64,000 nt of DNA from Globodera rostochiensis (GCA_018350325.1 JAEVLN010000036.1:427531-491530), one strand, 5' to 3'. Shown: positions 45,495 through 57,229, numbered from the stretch's first letter. A program made the numbers and translations. The notes: a model not told the origin generated them from the letters alone.

Positions 45495-45692
45495 ATGGCA
45501 AATTATTGCATTTCACTTCATAAAATAATTATATTTTTCGCACATTTTATTTGTTTGCCGGAGGCAATTTCGTTAGATTTTGAGGGATACATTTATTTCG
45601 TTTATTACAATTTTGGAACACGACAATTTATTGTATTTTCTTTATTTTATTTTGGCATAGATGGATGGAATTGTTTGTTATACTTATTATAA
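45495..45692 (+). CDS. 65-codon ORF, end conserved in inverted copy
   Basis: ATG-led frame with CLPEAISLDFEGYIYFVYYN in the middle and NCLLYLL at its end. In the inverted copy at 48.6 kb the minus frame ends NCSLYLL at the same position, followed by the same sequence with an AATAAA. Could be a true 3' end; the middle is aromatic and hydrophobic. Confidence 0.3.
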   Translation: MANYCISLHKIIIFFAHFICLPEAISLDFEGYIYFVYYNFGTRQFIVFSLFYFGIDGWNCLLYLL

Positions 45693-45772
45693 GGTTTTAC
45701 CCTTTTACAATTAATAAATACAAGCTTTGATTGTCAAATTATATAATGACGTTCAATAGTCCGATTTAATTA
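45670..45772 (+). repeat. Inverted repeat arm 1 (with 48548-48650)
   Basis: TTATACTTATTATAAGG, TTTTACCCTTTTACAATT, TTTGATTGTC and ATGACGTTC recur in reverse complement at 48.55-48.65 kb. Confidence 0.7.
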
Positions 45773-45890
45773 CAATTCATATTTAATTGATAATGCACTT
45801 TATTTCCATTAGTTTGCTATATAAAATTATTGCTACTTTCTTGACAAGTTTTCCTACTTTTATTTTATATTTCTATAAAATATATTTTAG

Positions 45891-45921
45891 ATGTTTTTTC
45901 GGTTACCAATTACATTGATAC
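45891..45921 (+). CDS. 31-nt micro-exon with consensus splice sites
   Basis: TATATTTTAG acceptor and consensus GTAAGT donor bracket 31 bases, open as VFSVTNYID or MFFRLPITLI. Good signals, but very short. Confidence 0.35.
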
Positions 45922-46605
45922 GTAAGTCGCGTGTTTGTTTGTGATGTACGCATTGGTAAATTTGTTGGCACTTGTATTTACAATTAAGTAAGTTTAATTT
46001 TAAGTTTTTAAACATCTAAATCGTAGCAACTTTTGCTAAATAAAGATAAAATAATTATGTTCATTCTGACTTAAATGTTGAATTTGAGTAAAAGACAATG
46101 TGTACAAAAATATATATTTATCTTCCACAATAATCGCATTTATTTATATTGGGTGGTCCTGCATTTTCGACAATTTACAGTTTTTAATAAAATTTTTTAA
46201 AAAGTTTTTGAATTTAATACAGAATTCACAATTTAATCTTCTAAATGTTGTTAAGTTATTTAATTTTTTTTACAATAAAGGACTCTTATGTAGTAACTGT
46301 TTATTAATAGTGATGTATTAAAAATAATTAAAATTTATACGTTTTAGTTGCGGATATGCTATTATTATTGATATTTGTTTCTGATCCGCCACGGAAACGG
46401 GTGCCGTTGCGTCATAGTGGTTGATGTCAAAGCGGAAGCTTAATAAGTGCAAATTTCAATGGCCGTCCAAAAAATTTAAATGAATTAAATATTGAATAAT
46501 TTAAAAACACGAGGAGAATTGAGAGAATGTATTATGATTTAGGATACACATACACTCAGGTTTGAATTGTTTTATCGATAAACATTTTAAAATATTATTA
46601 TAAAC

Positions 46606-46682
46606 ATGAAATTACTTCAAAATTTATCCAAGTTCGAGCTTCTGTTGAAAATGTTTTGTTATCAACAATTGTTCGTCCTCTG
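46606..46682 (+). CDS. Exon 1 of a plus-strand series
   Basis: ATG opens MKLLQNLSKFELLLKMFCYQ then QLFVL and ends at CTCTG/GTAATT. The phase matches the next exon at 46927, which supports both. Function unknown. Confidence 0.45.
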
Positions 46683-46926
46683 GTAATTAGGTCACAGCCA
46701 CTTTCATTGTTCCACCATTAAATTAAATATTCGATATCAATTTTGTTTTTTAGTTTTTGATAATTATATATATATTGTTTTTTAAATCTCAATGATATTT
46801 TTATTACTAAAATATACAAAATTTTATTGTATGCGACATTATGGGTAATTAAATCAACGATTTCATATTAATTTTAGAATGACCATATTGAGTACCATTA
46901 TTTATCAAGATAGTTGAGTTTACCAG

Positions 46927-46967
46927 TCAAGTCCTCTTGCATTACATCTGCGAGAGGATAATGAAAA
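46927..46967 (+). CDS. Exon 2 of the plus-strand series (41 nt)
   Basis: TTTACCAG acceptor and GTAATT donor bracket 41 bases reading QVLLHYICERIMK when joined in phase to 46606-46682. It ends in the phase needed by the frame at 47104. Confidence 0.45.
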
Positions 46968-47103
46968 GTAATTATAATTTTGTGCATTGTTATTATGTTT
47001 TTTTTTGTTGAACAAATATTTTTTGTGTGTTTTTTATTTGCATTTTATGCTGTAAATGTTTCCTACTTTTTTAATAATTTTTTTTTGAGAATATTTACAA
47101 ACA

Positions 47104-47352
47104 GATATCTTTAATGTCGTCTTTATGCCTTATTTTAAGCATGCACTCAATTTTTTAAATTCTCAAGATTTTAGTATTGTTTTAAAATCAGTTTTTAAAT
47201 TATATTACTTTGATTTAACGACGTTGCTAAAAAAGAGCCGGTTTCTTCCATTATTCATTAGGTTTTTAGTTTATTTATTTTTAATAAATGCCCCAATTAA
47301 AATTTATTTTTTAATTAATAAATATTCAAAAATCAAATTTAACATTATTTAA
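47104..47352 (+). CDS. Exon 3 of the plus-strand series
   Basis: ACAAACAG opens a frame of 82 codons, beginning IFNVVFMPYFKHALNFLNSQ then DFSIVLKSVFKLYYFDLTTL. The later part becomes AT-rich and probably passes into intron or 3' sequence. Phase fits exon 2. No family recognised. Confidence 0.4.
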   Translation, partial: DIFNVVFMPYFKHALNFLNSQDFSIVLKSVFKLYYFDLTTLLKKSRFLPLFIRFLVYLFLINAPIKIYFLINKYSKIKFNII

Positions 47353-47391
47353 AAACAATAGTATTTTAACATTTTTTCATTTGTATTTCAG

Positions 47392-47599
47392 TGTTGCCAT
47401 CGTTTTTAAAGTAGTCGTTTTAATGTTCAGCCTTGCCGGGTCGTCGCGCCAAATTTTTGAAATGTTGCCTAACAAAAATTTATTTGGAAACGGACGGAAT
47501 ATCATTTCTAAATTCCAATTCTTTTTATTGCTGCTGTTCTTGCACGGGCCTATTTATTTCTTTTTTTTGTCTACTTTTGTTCGTTTGATACTCTTATAA
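47392..47599 (+). CDS. Exon candidate with strong acceptor
   Basis: TTTGTATTTCAG opens VAIVFKVVVLMFSLAGSSRQ, then IFEMLPNKNLFGNGRNIISK and a hydrophobic tail to a stop (68 codons). Two hydrophobic segments suggest a membrane protein. The phase does not follow from 47104-47352, so one of the two is mis-set or they are alternatives. Confidence 0.45.
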
Positions 47600-47877
47600 A
47601 TGTTTATTAGAGAATGATTTCATTATTAGCACGAGCTGAGCCAAACTTTTCAACATTTTTTTAAAATACAATTAATTTGCAAATTTTAAATAATATTTTT
47701 ATCTGCAATTTATAAATTTGTTTTGTCCTGTCGTGGTGGATTTCTTAATCTTTTTGAAAGAAAGGGTTTTTTCCTAATTTTTTTTTGTATAAAGGTTGGT
47801 TTTTTTATTATTTTAAATTTCTCATAACCTTACTACATACTTTTATTTTAAATTTAATATTAGTTAGCAATAGTGTT

Positions 47878-48080
47878 TTGTTTTATGTAAAACTCTTGGC
47901 ATAATTAGTTAAAATATATATTTTGTATTTTAAGACTTAAAATATTTATGGAATTAGAACATTAAATTAAGTTTATATTTTTAACCTCATTTTCTGATTT
48001 TATTAAAATCTTTCTTTCTTATACGCGGGCTTTAAGGCCGTAGATGCTTCCTGGGTTTTTGTGCCTTACTATTTATTTCA
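47878..48080 (+). repeat. Paralogous block D (with minus 7600-7915)
   Basis: GCAATAGTGTTTTGTTTTAT, TTTTGTATTTTAAGAC, GGAATTAGAACATTAAATTA and ATACGCGGGC(A/T)TTAAGGCC recur in order on minus at 7.6-7.9 kb. The coding-like end differs by one whole codon and keeps its frame. Confidence 0.7.
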
Positions 48081-48299
48081 TTCGTTGTTTTGTACCTTCC
48101 AAAAATTTAATCTTAAAATAAGAGGCTTCTTCATTATTTCGCCGACTGAAATTTGTTCAATTATTTATAAAAGTTTTACTTACAAGGCCACTGTTTGTTG
48201 TTATTGTTTGTTAATCCATTTACTTAATGAATTATATCTTTAACATTACAATAGTAAGTCTTTATTTAGGTACTTTGCGTAAAAAAATCATATTTTACT

Positions 48300-50520
48300 T
48301 ATTTATCTTTAATAAATCATAATCATTTTGGAATCAGTTTCTCATATTTTTCAAATTAGGTATTTAATATAGATATTTAACAAAAACAAATTAAAATTGC
48401 CAAATTACAGTTGTAAATGCTGCCTGCTGAAAACAACCAAGTGATAAAATAAATATGATTTAATTTAAAAAAAACCGTAACAATTGGCAATTAAATATAA
48501 AATTTCTTTATCACAAACAATCAATTAAATATTATTTGATTAATCGGGCTATAGAACGTCATTTTATTTTTTAGTCCAATCGACAATCAAAGGTCGTATT
48601 TATTGAATTGTAAAAGGGTAAAACCTTATAATAAGTATAACGAACAATTCCTAAAAAACTTAATTGAAGAAAACGACAAAAGTCAACGCGCATTACTTTA
48701 ATTGTTAAAAAAACATATACTAATTTTTTCGCAATAAAATATAAAATAACAACTAATTAAATGCGAGCAACATAATAAACGCTTAACAAAGTGTCAAACA
48801 TTTAATAAAACCTATGCCAAAAAGGCACTCGCGGCAACAATACTTCATTCATCAATGGCGATAAAAATAATTGAGTTAATTCAGCGAATTAAACATAATA
48901 ATATTTGTAACAAAAAAAAACATCAGCAATAATTTTTATTTATTTTTCTAATATGAATAAATAATATAATTCTCTATTATAAATTCAATTAAAGCATTTT
49001 AAATGGAAAAAATTAATTAAATAATTGATAATCCATACGACATACAAAATGGCGCTTTTGTCAATATTGCAGATCTGAGACTCACCAAGGATAGAAACTG
49101 ACTTAATATGATATTTTCTATTATATATATACACTACAGCAAAAATAAGTTAGAGAAAAATTTCCAAACTCTGTATATCCCGACTTAAAATTCACAAATA
49201 CTACTAATAAACTTAAATTTATTTAATTTTTTAAAATTACGTATATGTTAATCAGAATTATTAATTTAATTTATCGTTATTTGTATACCTATATATTTTA
49301 TTTTTTGTACGTAAATTTTATTATCAGTCAAGCTTTGGCAAAAGTGGTCAAACCATAATTAGACAAAGTCCAGGCATAAATTATATATAATTACAAGATG
49401 TTCGAGAGTCTCGGTCTCGATTCTTAAATGTTTAGCATGAAATGCTAAAAAACTAAAAACATGTTAAGTACAATTATTATTAATTAAACGAATAATACAT
49501 TAAATATATCCAAAATTTCTAAACGAAAATGTCATTAAAGACAAAAAACAAAAATACAAAATAGTGATCAATATATTAATAAATTATAAAAACATAATTT
49601 GCGCGAAAATATTTGACCTCCTTGCGCTACAAACCAGCATCGAAGAGTCCATGACATTTATTATAAACAAATACAACACTTTCTTAACGCAATTTAAAAA
49701 AAAAATCAATAATAAACTAGAAGTAATTAAAGAAAAAATGATTTTGCTGCTACATTTAAAAACAAATAATAAAACAAATATAAACTTAAATCTATGATAT
49801 TTTACAAGAATAATTGAATAAAAAATTGCACAGACCCTTCAAAAAACTTCTTTAAAAAATAATGTTTTTAAATGGAAGTTGTTTTCGTTCAGCGAGCAAA
49901 ACATCAAGCAAAAAATAATGATTAAAAACCACAAAAGAAAAACAAAATTGTCAGTTTTTTAATGTCTTCAACTTAAAACTTTATTTTAATTCTTTATTGT
50001 TGTGTGTAAAGGGTGTATGTCTTAAAATAAAAATAACAATTATAAATAACAGATAAAACCAAAAATTAACAATCAATGCTTTGGCGTGCACATCACTTAA
50101 TTATCAGACTGGATGATACCAAAGTCTACAGCAAAAAGACGTATTAATAATTAAGCAATATTAAAAGAAATAAAAAAAATGACAAATAATCGATTTGTGA
50201 GTCGAACTATTAATTTATGTAAAAACAAAACAAATAATATTCATAAAATACTCAACAAATAATGATAATAAAATTGCTCAAATGCTTTTCAAATAAAATT
50301 GGCAAGGTCAATCAATCTGAAGGAGCCTTATGGCGGCAAACCTAAAGAAGAAATTGTCAGCGATGAACCAACTCAAATGATACCGGTTGAACGAACTTAG
50401 ACAAAAAAGATTATAAGTTTTAAGCTTTTTTTAAATTACAATTTCATTAAAAGTGTTCAGCTCAAATAAAAACAAAACCAATAAAAATAATTGAGAGCCA
50501 GTCTTTGTCTCTGGTTTTTT
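48300..50520 (-). other. A-rich domain, little recognisable
   Basis: Minus is T-rich. Apart from the inverted repeat at 48.55-48.65 kb and a weak island near 49.6 kb (minus frame MSWTLRCWFVAQGGQIFSRK), nothing can be supported. Confidence 0.3.
48548..48650 (-). repeat. Inverted repeat arm 2 (with 45670-45772)
   Basis: Reverse complement of the arm at 45.7 kb. On minus, TTTTTTAG precedes GAATTGTTCGTTATAC, so the unit may start at an acceptor. Confidence 0.7.
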
Positions 50521-50964
50521 CATACAATTTATTTAAACTAAAAAAAAATCCGTTTAAATGTTTTGCTTTAATAAAATACGAATAAGTTTTAAGATTGAAT
50601 ATTATAATTATGATTTTAACATGGCTAGTGTCATTGTATTTATATGTATTTTTAATAAAATAATGTTTTGAGCGAAATTCACTATCTTATTTTTATTAGC
50701 TTGTACACCATTTTGCGATTTAAATATTTTTTCTAAATCAAATAAGCCCACGCAAATTTATAATTATTAATTTATTTGCAATTTTTCATATTTTGTTTTT
50801 CTAAAATTCATGTTTAACAAATTAGGTAATGCTTGAGCTGTTGCTTTAAGCTGGTTATTTGTTTTTATTTCATTTGTTTTATTTCATTAGTTATTTTTCT
50901 TCATTGACGGATGCAAATTATCAGTTTAGCGTTAATTGATAAATTAAGTCTTATTATGCTGTAT

Positions 50965-51006
50965 TTTGAAGCTCTGTTGTTGAGGTCGTCCATGTCGCTA
51001 GTTTAG
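50965..51006 (+). CDS. Short ORF, paralogue of 27486-27536
   Basis: Plus frame FEALLLRSSMSLV and stop, sharing TCGTCCATGTC(A/G)CTAG with 27.5 kb. Differences are in whole codons. Confidence 0.3.
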   Translation, partial: FEALLLRSSMSLV

Positions 51007-51020
51007 CCCACCCTGCTTGA

Positions 51021-51116
51021 GAAGAACTCAAGTTCTGCGACCATCTCGCCGTGAAGTACGGCTATTCTTGCCTTCAGTCCTTTAAGGAGTATCGAGCACT
51101 GCCCTCGGCGTTGTAG
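51021..51116 (+). CDS. Coding island, weakly BTB-like
   Basis: Plus frame EELKFCDHLAVKYGYSCLQS then FKEYRALPSAL and stop. HLAVKYGYSCLQSFKEY resembles the last helices of BTB domains (LA.KYg...L...c..FL). A 77-codon minus frame covers the same bases, so strand is not certain. Confidence 0.35.
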   Translation, partial: EELKFCDHLAVKYGYSCLQSFKEYRALPSAL

Positions 51117-51142
51117 ACTAATTATAAATAATAACAAAGGAA

Positions 51143-51211
51143 GGTCTTCGGGTGTCCGTGGCGGATCCGAACAAAACTTGGTGGGTGGATAGAGCACCCC
51201 TGGGTTCTTAA
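51143..51211 (+). CDS. Coding-like island, unknown protein
   Basis: Plus frame GLRVSVADPNKTWWVDRAPL then GS and stop; another phase meets a GTGGGT donor. GC-rich for the window. Overlaps the minus-strand open frame noted at 51.0-51.24 kb. Confidence 0.3.
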   Translation, partial: GLRVSVADPNKTWWVDRAPLGS

Positions 51212-51295
51212 ATAAACTATTGTCATTTTTTGCCAAATACCCTCCGGGGAAGAGATCTGAGGCTTTAAACTTTAAATATTTGCAATTAATTCATC

Positions 51296-51515
51296 TTTTA
51301 ATGTAAGCCGTTTGTCTGCTTTCGTACACAGTGACTGTGCTCTGAATTTCTTTTTTGCCCATCCCAGGTTCGAATCCCCGCGGTACAAAAATTTATTTCA
51401 ATGTTTTTTGTGCTTTTCGATGAATAAATTAGCGCCTCTTCGACACTGCGTTGCTCATCGATTTCTCTTCTATGAGAAGTTCTATGCATTCTCTTGCACT
51501 AAAAATAAAAAATAA
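51296..51515. other. Island with tRNA B-box-like sequence
   Basis: GGTTCGAATCCCCGCGG at 51367 is a good pol III B box, but no A box or pairing acceptor stem is present, so no tRNA is called. Both strands are open over about 60 codons here (plus ...NKLAPLRHCVAHRFLFYEKF). A decayed tRNA-derived SINE is one explanation. Confidence 0.35.
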
Positions 51516-52385
51516 TTATTTCACTCATAAAATTGTTAAATTTGATAATTGTTTTTATTATGTTCATCGGAAATAAAATATATAAATCGACTCTGCTTTT
51601 CTAATGTAACAAACAAAGAATAACGATAAAATTAGACTCAGTTCATTTTAATTCTATAATTTACAATATGTACGTGCAATTATTTTGGTATAAATTATAA
51701 TTATTGCAAAATAAATCCTTTAATTCAAAAATAAAAATTATTTAATTTTATTCTTTTCTCTGCTCTCTTAAAAATTCGATGAATAAGTAATGCATTTATT
51801 TTATGATTTTATAGATAAAAATAATGATTTAATTTTGTGAATTCGACATATGATAGCATTATAACTGCTTAAAAATTAAAATAATAAAAAACATAAATTG
51901 GCAAGTCTTCTGGCCATTTGGCTATTTTAAAATAAAAAGCAAAATTTTTTAAACGATTAATAAAAGATTATTAAAAATAACAAATGAAGTTTACCATGTT
52001 TTATTTAAAATAAATGTTGTTTACAATAAATTTTTCACAGAAAACTTTTTAGTCAGAATTATTTCAAATCACTTTAGGGTTTCTTCGATGTGCTCTATTG
52101 TTGTTGTTTTTTTTGGTTGTTATTATTTATTTTATTTTTGAATTGATCGTTTATAAAACTTAAAAAAAGAAGCTGAATAAATTTTTCTTAATTCTAAATA
52201 ACATTTATACCATTAAAATATAATTATTATAATCTGCAAAAATTTTAATTTTTATTCATTCATAAAGTAATTAATTATAAATCTTGTGTAAGCGTCAAGG
52301 CTGTGTAATATTTTTAACTTCATTAATTTTTTAAACGTTGTAAATATTTTATAAATAATAAATTTATAAACGAATTATTTGTTAT

Positions 52386-52505
52386 ATGGGATTATTAACT
52401 TCTCTGCGTCGCAAGGAATCACGCAATATTTTATTTTTGAACACAAATTTTTTATTTGCATATGAAATACTTTATTCGCATTTTGTTAATGATATGATCC
52501 AATAA
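52386..52505 (+). CDS. ATG-led ORF, unknown protein
   Basis: MGLLTSLRRKESRNILFLNT continues NFLFAYEILYSHFVNDMIQ (39 codons). Only the first third is GC-richer. No family recognised. Confidence 0.35.
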   Translation: MGLLTSLRRKESRNILFLNTNFLFAYEILYSHFVNDMIQ

Positions 52506-53452
52506 TCAGGGTCGGCAAACAATAAAGAAATTCGTTATCAATATGAGAGTTAAAACTATTTTAAAACTTAATTACTTAAATCCCAATTACACCAAGAAAA
52601 CAAATATTTAAAATTATTTGATGTAATCATGGAAAACAATTTTTAATGATTAATTGCCATTTTTAAAATATTATGATGTAATCATCGAGGCTTATTTAAG
52701 TTTTTCGTTGCTACTAAAACAAATTGGAGCTGGAAGAAATACAAAAATTAAATTAATATATTTAAATAAATGTGGTTTACAGGAAAAATTCATCGTGAAT
52801 AAGATTTAAATAAAATAACTTTAATGTGTGAGCATGAAGCATGCCTGCACGGAAATAACTGATGATTAAAATATAAGTATTTACAAAAAAAATTGACATT
52901 GCAAAACAGGAATAATATTAATTAAACAAAGCATTTGCCTATCAAACAAAAGCAATCATTTAAATAAAAAAATTAGCAGTAACTTCTTAAATGAAAGAGA
53001 TTCTACCGACATTTTTTGAATCCAATTTTTAGCAAAATCCGATAATAATACAACCAAAACAATAAGCTCTATTCAACAAATAGTTTAAAAAAAAAAGTAA
53101 TATTTTTATGTCAAGTTAAAGAGAAAAGATTTTTATAAAATTTTCAAGAGCAAAGAATATTATTAAAATTGCCTTAAAAACAAGAAAAATCAAAATTATT
53201 CAAAACTTCAAACAAAGAACAATATTGAATCTGACTTTGTTTAAAAAAATGCGGATACTGATTTATGCAAATAATTGTGACACGTTACAAATGCAATTTT
53301 TCTTTGGAAATAAACATAAATATAAACAATTAACGTATTAGCTAAATTTTCTTGTTCCACCCCATGACCACTAAATTTAAGTAATATTATTCTTAAATCT
53401 AAAATTTGAAAATGACACAACACCAAAAATTGCGGCTCTAGCCCACGCACTA

Positions 53453-53573
53453 CCAAGAGAGAATTTGACTAATTTCACGAGGCCGCTTGGCCGGGCATAT
53501 GACAAGGCCAGAATTGTTACCACAAACTTGGCCATTGCCTAACCATCTGGTTTCAGAGAAAAGTGGGCCGATT
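53453..53573 (-). CDS. Exon candidate, unknown protein
   Basis: Minus frame IGPLFSETRWLGNGQVCGNN continues SGLVICPAKRPREISQILS to a GTAGTG donor, after an ACGTCGCAG acceptor. 40 codons, GC-rich. On plus, FTRPLGRAYDKARIVTTNLA is open and GTAAGA lies at its end, so strand is favoured but not proven by context. Confidence 0.45.
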
Positions 53574-55084
53574 CTGCGACGTAAGAATTTTGCATTATTT
53601 TTTTGTGCTAAGAAATTTTTCTCGATGATAAAACAAAAAATAAACTTTCTCCAAAATTAATAAATAAAACAAAAGTAAATTGAAATAAAAATAGAATGAA
53701 ACTATAAATGCGCAAAAAAATTTAACAAAAACGTGTTTTGAAAATTTCAAAATTAATTATTTATAAAATACTAAAAATAAATTAATAAATTGTTTATTCT
53801 CCAGTTCGACGCAACCGCTACGTAAAGGATAGATAGGTGCTGAGCCACTAAACTAAAGATTTATGATATAAATATTATTGAATTGTAATTAAAAATAAAA
53901 GGTTATAATAACAAAAAAAATAAATGGTCTGAAATCGTAAAAATATATTTAATATGTTCAAAACGAATTTGGAATAAAACACTCATTTATTACGTCCAAC
54001 GCCATCACAATCGTTGGTATTCTCGTGCTTGTAACAAGTCATGCAAAAAATCGGGAAAGGCAGGAAGAATACGGGCCTTATAATTATTGGAAATAACAAG
54101 CATTGCGAAAATTCGTTAATTTTGAAGAGTTAAATCACGTTCATTTTTAAACAACCAATTGAAATGAAATGACCAACAAACAATTTGTTTTTAAAATGTT
54201 AACAAAAAAGAGTGATTTATTGAAATTGCGCTATTTATTATGTATTTAATTTAGCTAATAAAACTTAATCCTATGTAATATATAAAACAAAAACCAACAA
54301 AAAATATAAACCAAGAATGCCACAAGTTTTTGATTAACAAAATTGAAAAGAAAAATACTTAAATAAACATTGGTTTGGTAAAAATGCAAATTTTCGCGTA
54401 ATGCATAATAAAAATAAACATTTTCGTCAATAACTAAAGGAGACAACAAATATGTGACTGGTACAAATAAAAAATAAATCCGAGGTAATTATTCATTTTA
54501 AACCAGATCATTTTGAAGTTGTTTTGACCTGCAACCGCCGGTTATTCGGCCTTTGCAAATATATTCATAGAATATATTGAACATATTTCTGTATAGAAAA
54601 TATTAAAAAATTAAACTTTAAAAAATAAAACCCTAATAATGATAAGATCATAAATGCGATTCTATAAATTTTACAAATAAAAAAGAATCAGGCAATGCAT
54701 AACAAACATCTACAGAGAAATATTTAATTGTTATATAGAAATAAAATGTGATCATTACATAAATATTAAAGCAAAATATAAATAAATGTTTAACGATTAT
54801 TTTAATATATATTTTACAACGACAAACGAATAAAAGAAAATTGCCGTAACCGTTTGGGCAAATAAATAACATTCATGATGTTATAGATTGACAAATAGTA
54901 TTTAGGTGGAAAATTAAAATAATTATATAAATTAAATGAACCAAGAAAATTGATCTTTATTGTAGAGATAATAAACTTTTTAATAATGATAAGAGATGAA
55001 AAGTTTAAGAACATTAAAGAAAGATGAAAATATTAAAAATTGAATTTCATTTAAAATAAAAAATAATTTACAAATTTCAGTTAC

Positions 55085-55163
55085 ATAGTTGGACTGCAGC
55101 TTTTTAACAAACCAGCTGATGGCCTGGACGTGCATTGGTGGTGGAAGGTTTTTGTTAAATTTG
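55085..55163 (-). CDS. Exon with splice sites, unknown protein
   Basis: GAATTTAG acceptor and GTAACT donor on minus bracket KFNKNLPPPMHVQAISWFVK then KLQSNY. Adjacent upstream is a run of G (C on plus). Protein-like, amphipathic; family unknown. Confidence 0.45.
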
Positions 55164-55649
55164 CTAAATTCTTCCCCCCCCCCCCCTATAAATTTTAACA
55201 ACTAAAATAATTTAAGATTTTATAATACTAAAAATGCTTTAAAAAACAAATTATGTAACCTAAAGACTTTAAAATTAAAATGTTCCACTAAAATGCAAAA
55301 AAGTGCTTTATTTAAAATTAAAAGTTTGTTAAATAAGCAAAAGTCTTTAGCAGCAATGTAACAAAAACACATAATTGAAAAGAAAATGAATGACTAACAA
55401 ACATAAACTATTGCGATCTTAAAACTTTACTGTGAAGTAATTCATACAAAAATTAAATTTGTATGCATTTCTCTAAAAATTAAATGCATCTTGAAGGTCC
55501 CAAAGAGAATTAAAAATATTTAAATTTAAAAATTTATTATTTAAAAACTGTGATTTGATTCAGTAGAATAAAACTAAAGTCCGAGTGAATGAAAAGATCA
55601 AAATTAATTTTAAAAAACTAATTGGCGTCAAAAATAACAACAATTGTCA

Positions 55650-55741
55650 TCAGTGCAATATGGGAGAGGTCATCCCAGCTGAGTTTTTAATATATTTATT
55701 TATCACTGATTTCAACTCCCCCGCTCTCAAAACCTCTCCCT
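55650..55741 (-). CDS. Short ORF in a possible mobile remnant
   Basis: CTCTGACAG opens GEVLRAGELKSVINKYIKNS then AGMTSPILH and stop on minus. The flanks carry a self-complementary pair GGGAGAGGT (55665) and ACCTCTCCC (55732). The palindromic setting makes a repeat-derived origin as likely as a gene. Confidence 0.3.
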
Positions 55742-56883
55742 CTGTCAGAGAGGTAGGTACAATTGCCATATGTTTTTTAGCTTTTTAACAATACATAAAA
55801 GTAATTTAAAAATAAACAAATTCTTAGGTATAAATAACAAAATTAAAATTAAAGAAAAATTATATAACACTGCTGACTTATAATTTCAAATACGAAACCA
55901 ACGTTTAGCTTTTCAAAAAATGTTTCAACTAAAAAAAAAAATTAACTATCCTTTTTAAAAGTGATTTTAATAACTAAAGTAATGAAATGAAATGAAAAAT
56001 TACATTTTTCTAAATAAACTCCCATAAAAAATCGATCAGACGCGATACAAAAATTTCATCAAAATTTTAAGAACTGTTATTTTAATAGCGAAGCTGAATT
56101 CTTAAAAAATAAATTTAAAAAAAAATAGCAATTAATCTGGCATCAGCATAAAAACAAAAATGTAAAAATAAAAAACAAATTTACAAGGTAAATACAAATA
56201 ATGAATTAATGTTTAATGTACGCAAAGCATTTTGAATTGTCATACTAAAAATATCAAAAAAATAACACAAGTAAAAGACACAAACACGGTTATTGAATTT
56301 GTTCAATGGTGCCTAACATTAAATTTTAATTAAATAATGAAATTTTAAAATTTTATTTTTATTTCAATAGTTCAGCAAAGCAAATAACTTTATAAGAAAT
56401 GTATGTACACATTTGTTAGATAATGCCTACTTTATTGATTAAAAATGTAAAAACAAAGAGTAGTTAATCATCACTTTTTTGATTTCTTTCAGTGCTTGAG
56501 TATGATTGTACAAAATCACATTAATTTTTGAAGAAATTAAATATAAAAAAACTATAATTTTCCATTGAACAAAAATAAAACATAAATTCAATTTTGTTTC
56601 CACTTTTGGAGCTGAAAAATTTTTGGTTTATATTTTTAAGTTTAATAACTTTTTAATAACCACTATGCGTTCAAACTATTTCAATGTGAAAAAAATAGAA
56701 AGAAATAAATGCTTTATTGAAATAAATAAAATTATTTTTTTCTTGTAATTTTTCAGAATAAAATTCTTTGCATGGGTTTTGTTTGAATTTAATTATTTAT
56801 TTAGCTTTAGTTTCACTCGCTGCTTTAGAGTACCAAAATGCTATATCTCGGTGGGTTATTTTATTTGATTAAGCGCCACCTAG

Positions 56884-56972
56884 TTTGCTGAACATTCGAA
56901 GTTAAGAGAACACTCTTCCACAATTCTTGGCCTGCTGTTCAAAACAATATTGGACTTTTCGGTTTGTTCTCG
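56884..56972 (+). CDS. 89-nt internal exon with canonical splice sites
   Basis: CCACCTAG acceptor and GTATAA donor bracket FAEHSKLREHSSTILGLLFK then TILDFSVCS. Balanced composition. Function unknown. Confidence 0.5.
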
Positions 56973-57229
56973 GTATAATATATAATAAGATTTGTTTTCC
57001 ATCAATATTGTTTGCTGTAGGAAATTATAAAATATGAACCACACAATAATATTAAACTCCAGTTCTAGCGATATAGATTATTTTTGATGGTGTTCAAGAA
57101 TTTTTAAATAAATTCAAAGTGTTGTTAATTTATATGTAAGTCATTTAAAATTTTATATATATATATATAAACGATGAACTAAAAGGTTAAAATAGTTTCA
57201 GAATTAACAACCATAAGCATTCTTATACA

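Larger units (their letters stand above)
45400..48300 (+). other. T-rich domain with a plus-strand exon series
   Basis: Plus is T-rich. A chain of exon candidates with compatible splice phases lies at 46.6-47.35 kb, with further ones at 45.9 and 47.4 kb. The region shares blocks with 7.5-7.9 kb (minus), 61.3 kb (plus) and, inverted, 48.55-48.65 kb. Confidence 0.4.
50520..52520 (+). other. T-rich domain, predicted plus-strand transcription
   Basis: Plus T-rich with GC-rich islands between 50.96 and 51.5 kb and at 52.39 kb. The rest is AT-rich only. Confidence 0.35.
52560..56730 (-). other. A-rich domain, predicted minus-strand transcription
   Basis: Minus T-rich with islands at 53.5, 55.1 and 55.7 kb. 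Between 53.6 and 55.05 kb only a weak island at 54.53 kb (minus ICKGRITGGC, then donor GTCAAA) is seen; 55.8-56.7 kb holds nothing supported. Confidence 0.35.

Noticed and set aside
51360..51385. tRNA gene suggested by GGTTCGAATCCCCGC
   Set aside because: No A box and no complementary acceptor stem within 90 bases; kept only as a B-box-like remnant.
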